Source: JBDTSW01 sp963799815 (GTDB taxonomy: Bacteria; Actinomycetota; Thermoleophilia; Solirubrobacterales; 70-9). Taken from it: a stretch of 64,000 nucleotides of DNA. The stretch covers positions 992,001 to 1,056,000 of the forward strand of contig CAWCYG010000004.1 of assembly GCA_963799815.1 (NCBI GenBank), in the 5' to 3' direction. Position 1 is the first letter of the stretch, and every line of letters begins with the position of its first letter. This document shows positions 51,978 to 60,514 of this stretch, piece by piece. Position numbers and translations under genes: made by a program. Below the pieces are notes generated by a model. That model was not told the origin of the DNA and did not search any database. It saw only the letters and a list, made by a program, of their open reading frames with translations.

Positions 51978-53453
51978 CTAGGCCTCAGAGAGCGCGGGCT
52001 CGCCGGTTTCGGTGACCTGCGTGGCCTCCGGCCCCCCTGACTCGGCCGGGACCGTGCGCACGACCACAAGCGCGACAACAGCCGCGACCGCGATCAGCCC
52101 AGCGCCGATCAGATAGGCGAGGTGATAACCGCCGTTGAGCGCCTCGGACTGGCCTGCGCCTTCCGCCAGGAGGGTGTTCGTCCGCTCGCTCGCCAGGGTG
52201 GCGAGGACGGCCAGCCCGATGGCGCCACCAACCTGCGTCGTCGTGTTGACGAGCCCTGAGGCGAGCCCGGCGTCGCTCGGAGTGGCGCCCGACATCGCGA
52301 GCGTCATGAGCGCCGGAAAGCACGTTCCGGCGCCGGCGCCGAGGAGGACCATCACCGGCAGGATGTCGCGGGCCCAGACACCGTCGACTGGCGCCCTCGC
52401 GAAGAGGGCGAGCCCGGCGCCCGCCAGCACGAGGCCGGTGATCGTGGCGGCCTTCGGGCCGATCCCCATGATCAGCTTCTCGGCGTAGCCGAGGGAGAGA
52501 ACGCCCATGAGGAGACAGGACGGCAGGAACGCGAGGCCCACCTCCAAGGAGGTGTAGCCCAGAATCCCTTGCATGTAGAGCGCGCCGAGGAAGAACATCC
52601 CGAAGAAGCCCACCACCAAGAGGCCCATCACCACGTTGGCGGCGGCGACGTTGCGCGAGCGGAAGAGCCGCAACGGCATCAGGGGGTTCTCAACCCTCGC
52701 CTGGCGCAGCACGAACGCGGCGAGCAGCAAGAGCGCGAGCGACCCCAGGCCCAGCGTGTGCGCCGACGCCCACCCACGCTCGCCGGCCTCGAGCAGCGTG
52801 TAGACGCCGAGCATGAGGCTCGCCGTGATCAAGATGGCGCCGATCCCGTCCGCCCCCGCCTTCATGCCGAGGCCCTCGCGGCCCTCGATCAGCCGAACGG
52901 TCAGGATCGCGATCGCGACGCCAATCGGCGCGTTGATCACGAAGATCCAGTGCCAGTTGATCGCCTCGGTGAGGATGCCGCCGGCCAAAAGGCCGATCGA
53001 GGCGCCCGCCGAGGCGACGAAGCTGAAGACCCCGATGGCCTTTGCCTGTTCCCGCGGCTCGGGGAACATCGTCACGATCATGCCGAGGATCACGGCCGAG
53101 GCGACCGCCCCGCCGGCACCCTGCACGAAGCGAGCGGCGATCAGCACGCCCTGGCTCTGGGCGGCCGCGCAGACCAGCGAGGCGGCCGTGAACACGGCCA
53201 GCCCCGTCAGGAAGACCCGGCGCTGCCCGATCAGGTCACCGAGGCGCCCGGCCAAGAGGAGCAGGCCGCCGAACGCGATCAGATAGGCGTTTACGACCCA
53301 GGCGAGGCTTGACTGCGAGAAGCCCAGATCCTCCTGGATCGTGGGCAGCGCCACGTTCACGATCGTCGCGTCAAGCACGATCATGAGCAGCCCGCCGCAG
53401 AGGACGTAGAGGGCCAGCCAGCGCTTGCGATCGGCTCTCGTATCAGCGGACAC
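51978..53453 (-). CDS. DHA2 (14-TMS) MFS drug efflux transporter
   Basis: 491 residues from a GTG at 53453. LDATIVNVALPTIQEDLGFSQ is motif D1 of the EmrB/QacA group, LLLLAGRLGDLIGQRRVFL is motif A, and RFVQGAGGAVASAVILGMI is motif B/C. About fourteen helices can be counted. It should expel drugs or toxic metabolites by proton antiport. No regulator gene is adjacent. Confidence 0.93.
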   Translation of the reverse strand: MSADTRADRKRWLALYVLCGGLLMIVLDATIVNVALPTIQEDLGFSQSSLAWVVNAYLIAFGGLLLLAGRLGDLIGQRRVFLTGLAVFTAASLVCAAAQSQGVLIAARFVQGAGGAVASAVILGMIVTMFPEPREQAKAIGVFSFVASAGASIGLLAGGILTEAINWHWIFVINAPIGVAIAILTVRLIEGREGLGMKAGADGIGAILITASLMLGVYTLLEAGERGWASAHTLGLGSLALLLLAAFVLRQARVENPLMPLRLFRSRNVAAANVVMGLLVVGFFGMFFLGALYMQGILGYTSLEVGLAFLPSCLLMGVLSLGYAEKLIMGIGPKAATITGLVLAGAGLALFARAPVDGVWARDILPVMVLLGAGAGTCFPALMTLAMSGATPSDAGLASGLVNTTTQVGGAIGLAVLATLASERTNTLLAEGAGQSEALNGGYHLAYLIGAGLIAVAAVVALVVVRTVPAESGGPEATQVTETGEPALSEA

Positions 53454-53531
53454 TTTTATTCAGCTCCTTTGGGGTTGCTTCGTCTTGGCCGTCACCGCTA
53501 CGACGGGCGCCGGCGACCGAACTGATCGCTC

Positions 53532-53924
53532 TCAGTCGCCCGGCACCTGCATCACCGAGAGGATGTTGCCCGCTGGGTCCGTGAACCAGGCGATGTTTGG
53601 ACCCTGATTCTGATCGATGCCGCGAAAGATCCCCTTGTCGTCCTGGTCGAAACCCTCGTAGCGCTCGAAGGAGACCCCGCGCTCGGTGAGGCCGTCGACC
53701 GCCCAATCGATGTCATCGACGACGAAGTTCAGGATCGTGTAGACGGCCGGCTCATGGTCGTCCTTCGGATAGATGAAGGTGGTCCTGCCCCCGGCGGTCC
53801 GCAGGGCGATGCCGCCTCCACCCTCGTCGGTTACCTCGATGCCGAGGGTGTCGGCGTAGAACTCCTTCGCCGCGTCGATGTCGGGTACGGAGAAGCCGCT
53901 GACGGCCTCGGTTTCCTTGAACAT
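53532..53924 (-). CDS. VOC/glyoxalase superfamily protein
   Basis: 130 residues: GFSVPDIDAAKEFYADTLGIEV (module one), ILNFVVDDIDWAVDGLTERGV (module two) and NIAWFTDPAGNILSVMQ at the end. The sequence FRGIDQNQGPNIAWFTDPAGN is typical of small actinobacterial VOC proteins often located near SigX5/ECF sigma genes. Only some metal-ligand positions are kept, so a non-enzymatic binding role is possible. It follows the next VOC gene at 36 bp. Confidence 0.85.
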   Translation of the reverse strand: MFKETEAVSGFSVPDIDAAKEFYADTLGIEVTDEGGGGIALRTAGGRTTFIYPKDDHEPAVYTILNFVVDDIDWAVDGLTERGVSFERYEGFDQDDKGIFRGIDQNQGPNIAWFTDPAGNILSVMQVPGD

Positions 53925-53960
53925 GGTTCCTCCTCGTTGTCTTGTCTACGGTTGACATTC

Positions 53961-54320
53961 TCAGTTCTTGCGCTGCCACAGCGCGATCTCGCCCCCGGCA
54001 GGGTCGCCCAGCACGCTGCGCCAGCCCGCCGGGCCCTCGCGTGGATCGACGGCGATGTGGGCGCCGAGGAGCCTCGCGCGGTCGGTGGCCTCGGTGATGT
54101 CGCCGACCTCCACGTAGGGAAGCCAGAGGGCACCGTCGGCCTCCCGCTCAACCACTCCACCCTCGACATCCCCACCTGTCTCGATCGAGGTGTACGCGCC
54201 GCACGGCGAGCGGTAGCGCTGCGGCCGCCACTCGAACAGCCGCGTGTAGAACGCGAGCGCTCGCGGCAGGTTGCCGGTGTGAAGCTCGAGGTGGACGATT
54301 GGATTCGCGGGCCCAGGCAT
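53961..54320 (-). CDS. VOC/glyoxalase superfamily protein
   Basis: 119 residues with IVHLELHTGNLPRALAFYTRLF (His and Glu of module one) and WLPYVEVGDITEATDRARLLGA, ending AGGEIALWQRKN with the last Glu ligand. It is in tandem with the VOC gene downstream and diverges from the sigma factor gene (90 bp), which suggests control by that sigma factor. Confidence 0.87.
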   Translation of the reverse strand: MPGPANPIVHLELHTGNLPRALAFYTRLFEWRPQRYRSPCGAYTSIETGGDVEGGVVEREADGALWLPYVEVGDITEATDRARLLGAHIAVDPREGPAGWRSVLGDPAGGEIALWQRKN

Positions 54321-54409
54321 TGCGCGTCATCCCTAGGACGGTGTCTGTAGCGGAAACTCATCGGCCGACGATGAGAAACGCGAGCGCGAGCGGTCTAACC
54401 TGAGACCGG

Positions 54410-55528
54410 ATGGAGCTTGCATCCACAAGCCCGCAGCTACCCGAGCCTCGATTGCTGGAGGCCGCCCGTGACGGGGACGAGGATGCTTTTCGGCTCCTCG
54501 TCGAGCCCCGCCGCGGCGAGCTTCAAGCCCATTGCTACCGCATGCTCGGCTCGCTTCATGACGCCGAGGATGCGCTTCAAGATGCCCTCTTGCGCGCATG
54601 GCGGGGCATCGGGGGCCTTAAGGACCCAGCCTCGCTGAGGGCCTGGCTCTACCGCATCGCCACCAACACCTGCCTCGACCTGATCGGCCGGCGCCCGAAG
54701 CGAGTGCTCCCTGTCGACTATTGCCCGCCCACTGATCCGCAGGAGGGGCCGGGCAAGCCCGTGACGGAGTCGGTGTGGATCGAGCCCTACCCCGACGAGA
54801 CGTTGAATGTCGAGGACGGCTACGCATCGCCCGAGGCTCGGTTCGAGCAGCGGGAGGCAGTCGAGCTCGCCTTCATCGCAGCCCTGCAGAACCTGCCCCC
54901 CAACCAGCGCGCGGTGCTCATCCTGCGCGAGGTCCTGGGCTTCTCGGCGAAGGAGGTGGCGTCCTCGCTCGAGACCACTGTCGCCTCGGTGAACAGCGCG
55001 CTGCAACGTGCCCGAAAGGCCGTCGACGAGCGGCTGCCGGAGCAAAGCCAGCAGGCCACCAGGCGCTCGCTCGGCGACGATCACCTCGGCGAGCTCGTCG
55101 ACTCGTATGTGGACGCCTGGCAGCGCAACGACGTCGAAGCGGTGGTCGCCATGCTCGCCGACGACGCCTCATTTACCATGCCGCCGCTCGCGAGCTGGTT
55201 CGGCGGCAGCCCGCAGGCCCTCGCCGAGTTCCTGCGGCTGGGTCCGCTCACGGGCGAATGGCGCTGGCGGCCCCTGCGGAGCCGGGCGAGCGGGCAAGAG
55301 GCGCTCGCCTTTTACTGCTGGGATCCCGAGGCTGAGGCCTACCTGCCGTTCGCCCTGAACGTGCTTACATTCCGCCGCGAGCGGATCAGCGACGTCACGG
55401 CGTTCGTGACTCGCTCGATCGAGATCAAGGGCTCGGACACCTTCGCCCGCTGGCCCGAGCAGCCGTCCGAGGCCTCGAGGCTCGAGGCGTACTTCGAGCG
55501 CTTCGATCTGCCCCCTCGGCTCGACTGA
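54410..55528 (+). CDS. ECF sigma factor, SigX5 type, with C-terminal SnoaL-like domain
   Basis: 372 residues. The sigma-2 domain reads DEDAFRLLVEPRRGELQAHC and LHDAEDALQDALLRAWRG, with WLYRIATNTCLDLI; sigma-4 reads LPPNQRAVLILREVLGFSAKEVASSL and TVASVNSALQRARKAV. A ~130-residue SnoaL-like domain follows (LVDSYVDAWQRNDVEAVVAMLADDASFTM). Such fused domains replace an anti-sigma factor and are thought to sense a ligand or control the sigma. No anti-sigma gene is adjacent. The divergent VOC pair is the likely target set. Confidence 0.93.
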   Translation: MELASTSPQLPEPRLLEAARDGDEDAFRLLVEPRRGELQAHCYRMLGSLHDAEDALQDALLRAWRGIGGLKDPASLRAWLYRIATNTCLDLIGRRPKRVLPVDYCPPTDPQEGPGKPVTESVWIEPYPDETLNVEDGYASPEARFEQREAVELAFIAALQNLPPNQRAVLILREVLGFSAKEVASSLETTVASVNSALQRARKAVDERLPEQSQQATRRSLGDDHLGELVDSYVDAWQRNDVEAVVAMLADDASFTMPPLASWFGGSPQALAEFLRLGPLTGEWRWRPLRSRASGQEALAFYCWDPEAEAYLPFALNVLTFRRERISDVTAFVTRSIEIKGSDTFARWPEQPSEASRLEAYFERFDLPPRLD

Positions 55529-55539
55529 GCACGAGCGAC

Positions 55540-56010
55540 GTGGGCGACAACCACAGAGTGCGGCTCGCGACCGCGGCTGACGCACCGGAGGCGGCGCGCC
55601 TCCTGGACGATTTCAACACGGAGTTCGACGATCCCACGCCGGGCGTCCCGTTCCTCACCAAGCGCCTCGCGGCTCTCCTCGACGATGGCGAGCTCACGGT
55701 CTTGCTCGGAGGTGGCACCCCGCCGACCGGCTTCGCGAGCCTGCGCTTTCGCCAGGCCACCACGGCGGAGGGCCTCGACGCCTATTTGGAGGAGCTCTAT
55801 GTCGCGCCGGATCGTCGCGGACAGGGACTGGGTCGCGCCCTACTCGAGGCTGCGATGGAGACGGCGAGGGGCGCGGGGGCGGTCTGGATCGAGCTCGCGA
55901 CCGCTGAGGAGGACACGGCTGCGAGACGCCTCTATGAGAGCGTTGGGTTCACCAACTTCGAGCACCCGCCGGACCGCGAGCAGATGCTCTTCTACGAGCG
56001 GGCCCTCTAG
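55540..56010 (+). CDS. GNAT family N-acetyltransferase
   Basis: 156 residues from a GTG at 55540. LEELYVAPDRRGQGLGRALLEAAM contains the acetyl-CoA pyrophosphate loop (R-R-G-x-G-x-G/A), and DTAARRLYESVGFTNF is the C-terminal motif B. The acceptor amine is unknown. It starts 11 bp after the sigma factor and is followed at 9 bp by the acyltransferase gene, so all three are likely co-transcribed. Confidence 0.9.
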   Translation: MGDNHRVRLATAADAPEAARLLDDFNTEFDDPTPGVPFLTKRLAALLDDGELTVLLGGGTPPTGFASLRFRQATTAEGLDAYLEELYVAPDRRGQGLGRALLEAAMETARGAGAVWIELATAEEDTAARRLYESVGFTNFEHPPDREQMLFYERAL

Positions 56011-56019
56011 CCGCAGAAG

Positions 56020-57285
56020 ATGACCGAGGCCGACTCGACACCCCTCTCGCGCGAGGATCTGACGATCCTCGATCTGGAGTGCGAGACGATCGCGGGCCAC
56101 ACGTGCAAGGTGATCGTTCTCGGGGAGGGAGCCCCCTCGGTCGATGCGGTCCGCGACCGCGTCGCTGCGCGGATCGACGCCACCCCGCAGCTCACGTGGC
56201 GGCTCGGCGGAGAGTCCCAAGCCCCGGCCTGGGTGGCCGACCCGACGTTCGATCTGACTGCCCACGTGGTGGCGCCGCTGGCCGGCCCGATTGACGAAAG
56301 CGAGTTGGCCGCCACCGTCTCCGAGCTGTTCGCCCAGCACCTCGAGCGGGAGCGGCCCCTGTGGCGGCTCGATGTCGTCTCGCTGCGGGCCGGCGGCGTC
56401 GCCCTCGTCTGGCGCATCCACCACGCGCTCGCCGACGGGACGACGGCGATGCGCCTGGCACGGCAAGTCCTCTTCGATCCTGTCGGCGAGCAGACCGCCG
56501 CCGCTTCGCGCCATGCCAGCAGTGCGGGCAGGGCGGCCGACGACGCCCGCAGGCGGGCCCACCTCGGAGGCTTCCTCGGCCGCGAGTTCTCGCGGAGCCG
56601 CGGACGCTCTCCCTTCGACGGGCGCGTGGGTACGGAGCGGCGGGTGGCGTTCGCGACCACCCCCCTCGCGCCGCTTCACGATGCGGCCAAATCGCTCTGC
56701 GCGGCGACCGTGAACGATGCGGTGCTGGCGTCGGTGGCGGGCGGCCTTCGGAGCTGGATCGAGGCCCACCACGGGACGCTTCAGGATCTGCGTGTGAGGG
56801 TCCCCGTGAGCCTCCACCACGAGGGTGACGACGCCGGAAACCGCGACTCGTTCTTCGCGGTGGCGCTGCCGCTGTCGGAGCCTGATCCGGTCGAGCGGTT
56901 GCGCGCAGTCCATGCGGAGACCAGCGCTCGCAAGTCCGACCACGACGCCGAGACCCTCGATCAACTCCATCGCGACCTCACGCGCGCGTCACCTCACCTC
57001 GAGACGCTGTGGTCGCGGGTCGAAGCCAGCCCGAGGCGCTTCGCTCTCAACGTTTCAAACGTGCCGGGGCCGCGGACCGCTGTCAGCGTGGACGCCGCGC
57101 CGGTGCGGGAGCTGCATTCGATCGCGGAGATTGGCGAGCGACACGCGCTGCGGGTGGCGGTCGTCTCCTACGCGGGCGATCTCTGCTTCGGCCTCTGCGC
57201 CGATCCAGCCATCGTCGATGGCCTCGACGCCCTCGCCGAGGGGATCGAGACCGAAGCCGCCACCCTCGTCGAGGTGGCGCCGTAG
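56020..57285 (+). CDS. wax ester synthase/diacylglycerol acyltransferase (WS/DGAT) family acyltransferase
   Basis: 421 residues. The active site HHALADG (His134-Gly140, HHxxxDG) and the C-terminal NVSNVPGPR block are diagnostic of the WS/DGAT family; PLWRLDVVSLRAGGVALVWRI leads into the motif. These enzymes esterify acyl-CoA with diacylglycerol or fatty alcohol to make storage lipid. Length is slightly short of the usual ~460. It is the third gene after the SigX5-type sigma factor, which hints at stress-controlled lipid storage. Confidence 0.92.
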   Translation: MTEADSTPLSREDLTILDLECETIAGHTCKVIVLGEGAPSVDAVRDRVAARIDATPQLTWRLGGESQAPAWVADPTFDLTAHVVAPLAGPIDESELAATVSELFAQHLERERPLWRLDVVSLRAGGVALVWRIHHALADGTTAMRLARQVLFDPVGEQTAAASRHASSAGRAADDARRRAHLGGFLGREFSRSRGRSPFDGRVGTERRVAFATTPLAPLHDAAKSLCAATVNDAVLASVAGGLRSWIEAHHGTLQDLRVRVPVSLHHEGDDAGNRDSFFAVALPLSEPDPVERLRAVHAETSARKSDHDAETLDQLHRDLTRASPHLETLWSRVEASPRRFALNVSNVPGPRTAVSVDAAPVRELHSIAEIGERHALRVAVVSYAGDLCFGLCADPAIVDGLDALAEGIETEAATLVEVAP

Positions 57286-57306
57286 GCCGGTATCGATCGG
57301 GTCCCG

Positions 57307-57640
57307 TTGCCGATTGACCCGACGCATCTGGGCGGATCTGGTTCGCCGGTCATGCTCCTGCACGCCGGCGTCGCCGACAGCCGCTGCTGGCACGAGGTCG
57401 CACCGCTCATCGACGGCGCCACCTACGCCTACGACCGTCCGGGCTTCGGCGCCACGCCGCCATCGACCGAGCCGTTCACGCACGTCGAGGATCTGTTCGC
57501 GGTGCTCGAACGGGTCGGCCCTGAACCTGCGTGGCTCGTCGGCAACCCCCAGGGCGGACGCATCGCGCTCGACGCCGCGCTGACTCAGCCGCAGCGCGTC
57601 GCGGGATTGGTCCTGATCTCGCCATTACGTCAGCTCTCCC
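57307..57640 (+). pseudogene. alpha/beta hydrolase, truncated and lacking the catalytic serine
   Basis: From a TTG at 57307 about 110 residues read as the N-terminal half of a typical alpha/beta hydrolase: VMLLHAGVADSRCWHEVAP, YAYDRPGFGATPPS, EDLFAVLERVGPEPAWLVGN. The nucleophile elbow, expected G-N-S-x-G-G, is G-N-P-Q-G-G: serine TCC has become proline CCC. After VAGLVLISPL the fold stops, and the sequence runs into the 3' end of the convergent SnoaL-like gene. Both changes abolish activity, so this is a remnant of the operon begun by the sigma gene. Confidence 0.85.
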
Positions 57641-58222
57641 TTAGCCCGGTGAGTAAGCGCGCGTGGCGCGACGCTTCGCGAGCGCCATTCGCAGCAGGTA
57701 GAGGGGGGTCGGTGGCGCCCACCCCAGCTGCATCGCCATGCCCATGTCGTCCCGGTTCGCCCAATGCTCGATCAGCTGCCCGTCGGCGACGCGCAGCCAA
57801 TGCGTCTGGGTGACGGCGAACCGCTTCTTCGTCGGCGGGAACGCGGCATCGACATTGGCATCGGGGTCATAGGCGACGAAGTCGCGAGTGTGACGACCGG
57901 ACATCGTCACATGAACGGCGACGAGGTCACCCTCGACCACTGAATCGTGCACGTCCCAGCGCAGCTCCGAGAAGGCCCCGTGTAGCCACTCCGCGACCGA
58001 ATGCCAAGCCCGCGGGCCCTTGCCTCGAGCGGCGGGTGGCTCGTCCACCTGTTCGCGGTTGTATGCATCGGGATGAACGAGGTGCTCGAAATCGGCCAGG
58101 CGAGCCGACGTCATCGCGTCGAAGCTGCGGAGCGCGATCGCACGGATCTCCTCCTCGTTCCCAACCTTGTCGGTGGGGGTTGCGGTATCCGGCTCAACCG
58201 TCGTGGGGGCGGCGGTGCTCAT
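57641..58222 (-). CDS. SnoaL-like polyketide cyclase/NTF2-fold protein
   Basis: 193 residues from the ATG at 58222 with a strong AGGAGG. After a Thr-rich N-terminus come ALRSFDAMTSARLADFEHLVHPDAYNRE, WLHGAFSELRWDVHDSVVEGDLVAVHVTMSGRHT and THWLRVADGQLIEHWANRDDMGM, the SnoaL-like ester-cyclase pattern. The C-terminal ~30 residues (YLLRMALAKRRATRA) are a basic extension. Substrate unknown. It lies downstream of the SMP-30 gene on the same strand. Confidence 0.88.
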   Translation of the reverse strand: MSTAAPTTVEPDTATPTDKVGNEEEIRAIALRSFDAMTSARLADFEHLVHPDAYNREQVDEPPAARGKGPRAWHSVAEWLHGAFSELRWDVHDSVVEGDLVAVHVTMSGRHTRDFVAYDPDANVDAAFPPTKKRFAVTQTHWLRVADGQLIEHWANRDDMGMAMQLGWAPPTPLYLLRMALAKRRATRAYSPG

Positions 58223-58338
58223 TGGTCCTCCTGCGTGTATCAGCGTTCTGAGTGCGAGACGCACAGCTTGGCGGGGCCAGAGCTGCTCGAGAGTGATGTT
58301 GAGCACGCAGCGCTGGCTGTCTGGTTCCAGCGCCCCTC

Positions 58339-59184
58339 TCACTCACCTCCGTACGGCCAACCAGCGCCTCGAGCGGGTGCCCCGTAGGCGAGGACCTTGC
58401 CAGTGTGCGGACTCTTGCCGATGTTCTCGGGACCGTTCCAGTCGGCCGCCATGATGAACAGCGTCTTGCCGTCCTCCCCGCCCAGTGTGCAGGCGAAGCC
58501 AAAGCGATCGAGCTCAATCCGCTCGAGCACCTCGCCGCCCTCGGCCACCCGCAGGCACGATTTCGCGGCCGGTGTCCAGACCGCGCCGTCCGTATCGAGG
58601 ACGATGCCGTCGCCCCCCTCGCCCAACTCGGCCCAGACGCGCCTGTTGGAGAGCCCGCCATCCGCATCGATATCGAACGCCGAGAGCCTGCCCGCGAAGG
58701 ACTCCGCGATGATCAGAGTGGAATTGTCGGGCGTCACCGCCATCCCGTTGGGAAACTGCAGTCCATCGGCCACCCGGCGGACTGACCCGCCTGGCGTGAT
58801 CAGGGCGATGATCCCGGGGGCGAACTCGGCGCCGGCCATGAAGTCGAAGCAGATGTTGTCGACGTAGGTGTTGCCGCGGCCATCGACGACGATCTCATTC
58901 CAGCCGTACTCCGAGAGGCCGCTGAGATCGACATGCGTGACGAGGGAGCCGTCAGGCTCAAGGCGAAGCACCTGCGTGCCGCTGGTGACCAGCAGGGTGC
59001 CGTCCGGGAGCCAGTCGATCGAGAACGGGAGCGATCGCACGTTGGCCATGACCTCGCTCTCTCCCCCGGGCTCCAGGGCGATCAGCTCTTGCGCGACCCA
59101 ATCGGCGAACCAGAGCCGGCCCTCGTGCCAGCGGGGGGACTCCCCAAGGCCGAGCCCGGTCATCAGTGTCTTCAGTTCGGACAT
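58339..59184 (-). CDS. SMP-30/gluconolactonase-like hydrolase
   Basis: A 281-residue six-bladed beta-propeller. LGESPRWHEGRLWFADW includes the metal-binding Glu, LPFSIDWLPDGTLLVTSG and LQFPNGMAVTPDNSTLIIAES contain the Asn and Asp ligands, and AELGEGGDGIVLDTDGAVWTP the last conserved Asp. The family hydrolyses sugar or aromatic lactones. It diverges from a TetR-type regulator across a palindrome and is followed by the SnoaL-like gene. Confidence 0.92.
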   Translation of the reverse strand: MSELKTLMTGLGLGESPRWHEGRLWFADWVAQELIALEPGGESEVMANVRSLPFSIDWLPDGTLLVTSGTQVLRLEPDGSLVTHVDLSGLSEYGWNEIVVDGRGNTYVDNICFDFMAGAEFAPGIIALITPGGSVRRVADGLQFPNGMAVTPDNSTLIIAESFAGRLSAFDIDADGGLSNRRVWAELGEGGDGIVLDTDGAVWTPAAKSCLRVAEGGEVLERIELDRFGFACTLGGEDGKTLFIMAADWNGPENIGKSPHTGKVLAYGAPARGAGWPYGGE

Positions 59185-59201
59185 TCTCGCTCCTCGATAG
59201 A

Positions 59202-59238
59202 ACTAGACGGTATAGTTTTTCATACTGAACAGTCTAGT
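59202..59238. promoter_or_regulatory. TetR operator candidate between SMP-30 and TetR genes
   Basis: In the 67-bp divergent spacer, ACTAGAC (59202-59208) and GTCTAGT (59232-59238) form a perfect 7-bp inverted repeat around an AT-rich centre that also holds GTAT and ATAC half-sites. The AT-rich stretch contrasts with the flanking genes and overlaps where both promoters must lie. Confidence 0.75.
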
Positions 59239-59251
59239 ACCCTCTTTCCAC

Positions 59252-59893
59252 ATGGCAACACCCCCAACTTCAGCCCGGGAGCCGCTCTCGGTCCGCAAGC
59301 GCCACGCCATCGTCGACGCTGCCACGACGCTGTTTCTACGGCAGGGCTACGCGGGCACGAGCATGGACGCGATCGCCAAGCTCGCGGCCGTCTCCAAGCA
59401 GACCGTCTACAAGCACTTCGCCGACAAGCAGCGACTCTTCTCCGAGGTCGTCAGCGCGACGGTCGACGAGGTCGCCGACCCGGTTCACGACGAGGTGCTC
59501 GGGCTCGAAGCGACCGACAACCTCGAGGCCGGGCTGCGCGAGCTCGCGCGCCGGCAGCTCGAGAGCGTGATGCAACCGCAGGTACTCCAGCTGCGGCGGC
59601 TCGTGATCTCGGAGGCCGGTCGCTTTCCGGAGCTCGGCCGCAGCTTCTATGAGCACGGTGCCGGTCGGACGATCGCCGCACTCGCTCGGGCCTTCGAGCG
59701 CCTGACCGAGCGCCGCCTGCTCGAGACCGACGACCCGGAGCTCGCCGCCGCTCACTTCAATTGGCTGGTCATGTCAGCGCCGGTCAATCAGGCGATGTTG
59801 TTGGGCACTGACGGGCCGCTGGCGCCGGAAGAGATCGATCGCCATGCAAGCGGCGGCGTGCGCGCCTTCCTCGCCGCATACGGGAGGCACTGA
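59252..59893 (+). CDS. TetR/AcrR family transcriptional regulator
   Basis: 213 residues. The N-terminal helix-turn-helix reads IVDAATTLFLRQGYAGTSMDAIAKLAAVSKQTVYKHFADKQRLF, the standard TetR signature. The C-terminal helices (RRLVISEAGRFPELGRSFYEHG) resemble the AefR-like/TetR_C_7 group. It probably represses the divergent lactonase operon and itself through the palindrome between them; the ligand is unknown. Confidence 0.95.
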   Translation: MATPPTSAREPLSVRKRHAIVDAATTLFLRQGYAGTSMDAIAKLAAVSKQTVYKHFADKQRLFSEVVSATVDEVADPVHDEVLGLEATDNLEAGLRELARRQLESVMQPQVLQLRRLVISEAGRFPELGRSFYEHGAGRTIAALARAFERLTERRLLETDDPELAAAHFNWLVMSAPVNQAMLLGTDGPLAPEEIDRHASGGVRAFLAAYGRH

Positions 59894-60004
59894 CCACACA
59901 CCCGAATCACCCTCTCTGGGGGATGCATGCCCAGCACGGCAGTCCTAAGGTCGACTCTTGCAGCCCCGAATCAGGGGTCCTCCTCCGCTCGAAAGGAAGT
60001 GAGC

Positions 60005-60514
60005 ATGTCCGACAGGCCAGTGTTCCTATACGCCGCCATCTACGACGAGATCGCCGATGCCGAGGCCGACTACGAGGCCGTCTTTGACCTTCACGCCGCG
60101 GGAGCGATCGGGACCTTCGACTCGGCGGTGATCCGTAAGGAAGAGGATGGAAAGGTCCGGGTGACGAAGACCGAGAAGCCGACTCAGCACGGCGCCTGGA
60201 CCGGTGCCGGCGTCGGCGCCCTGGTTGGGCTCTTGTTCCCGCCCGCCCTGATCGGGAGCGCGATCGTCGGCGCCAGCGCGGGCGGTTTGGTCGGTCACCT
60301 CTCGGGTGGGATTTCCCGCGGCGACCTCAAGGACCTCGGGGAGGAGCTCGAGGCCGGAAACGCCGCCGTGATCGTGATCGGCGAATCGAAGATCGAGGAG
60401 CAGCTCGAGAAGGCGGTAAAACGCGCCAACAAGCTGATCGAGAAACAGATCGACGCCGACGCCGACGAGCTGAAGCGCGAGATAGAGGCCGCAAGCCGGG
60501 CGGACGCCGGCTAG
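60005..60514 (+). CDS. DUF1269 family protein
   Basis: 169 residues from the ATG at 60005 with AAAGGAAG upstream. FLYAAIYDEIADAEADYEAVFDLHAAGAIGTFDSAVI is the family N-terminus, followed by a Gly/Ala-rich hydrophobic hairpin (GAGVGALVGLLFPPALIGSAI) and a charged coiled-coil end (KIEEQLEKAVKRANKLIEK). The family is membrane-associated and uncharacterised. Its stop abuts that of the convergent antiporter gene (TAGCTA). Confidence 0.88.
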   Translation: MSDRPVFLYAAIYDEIADAEADYEAVFDLHAAGAIGTFDSAVIRKEEDGKVRVTKTEKPTQHGAWTGAGVGALVGLLFPPALIGSAIVGASAGGLVGHLSGGISRGDLKDLGEELEAGNAAVIVIGESKIEEQLEKAVKRANKLIEKQIDADADELKREIEAASRADAG

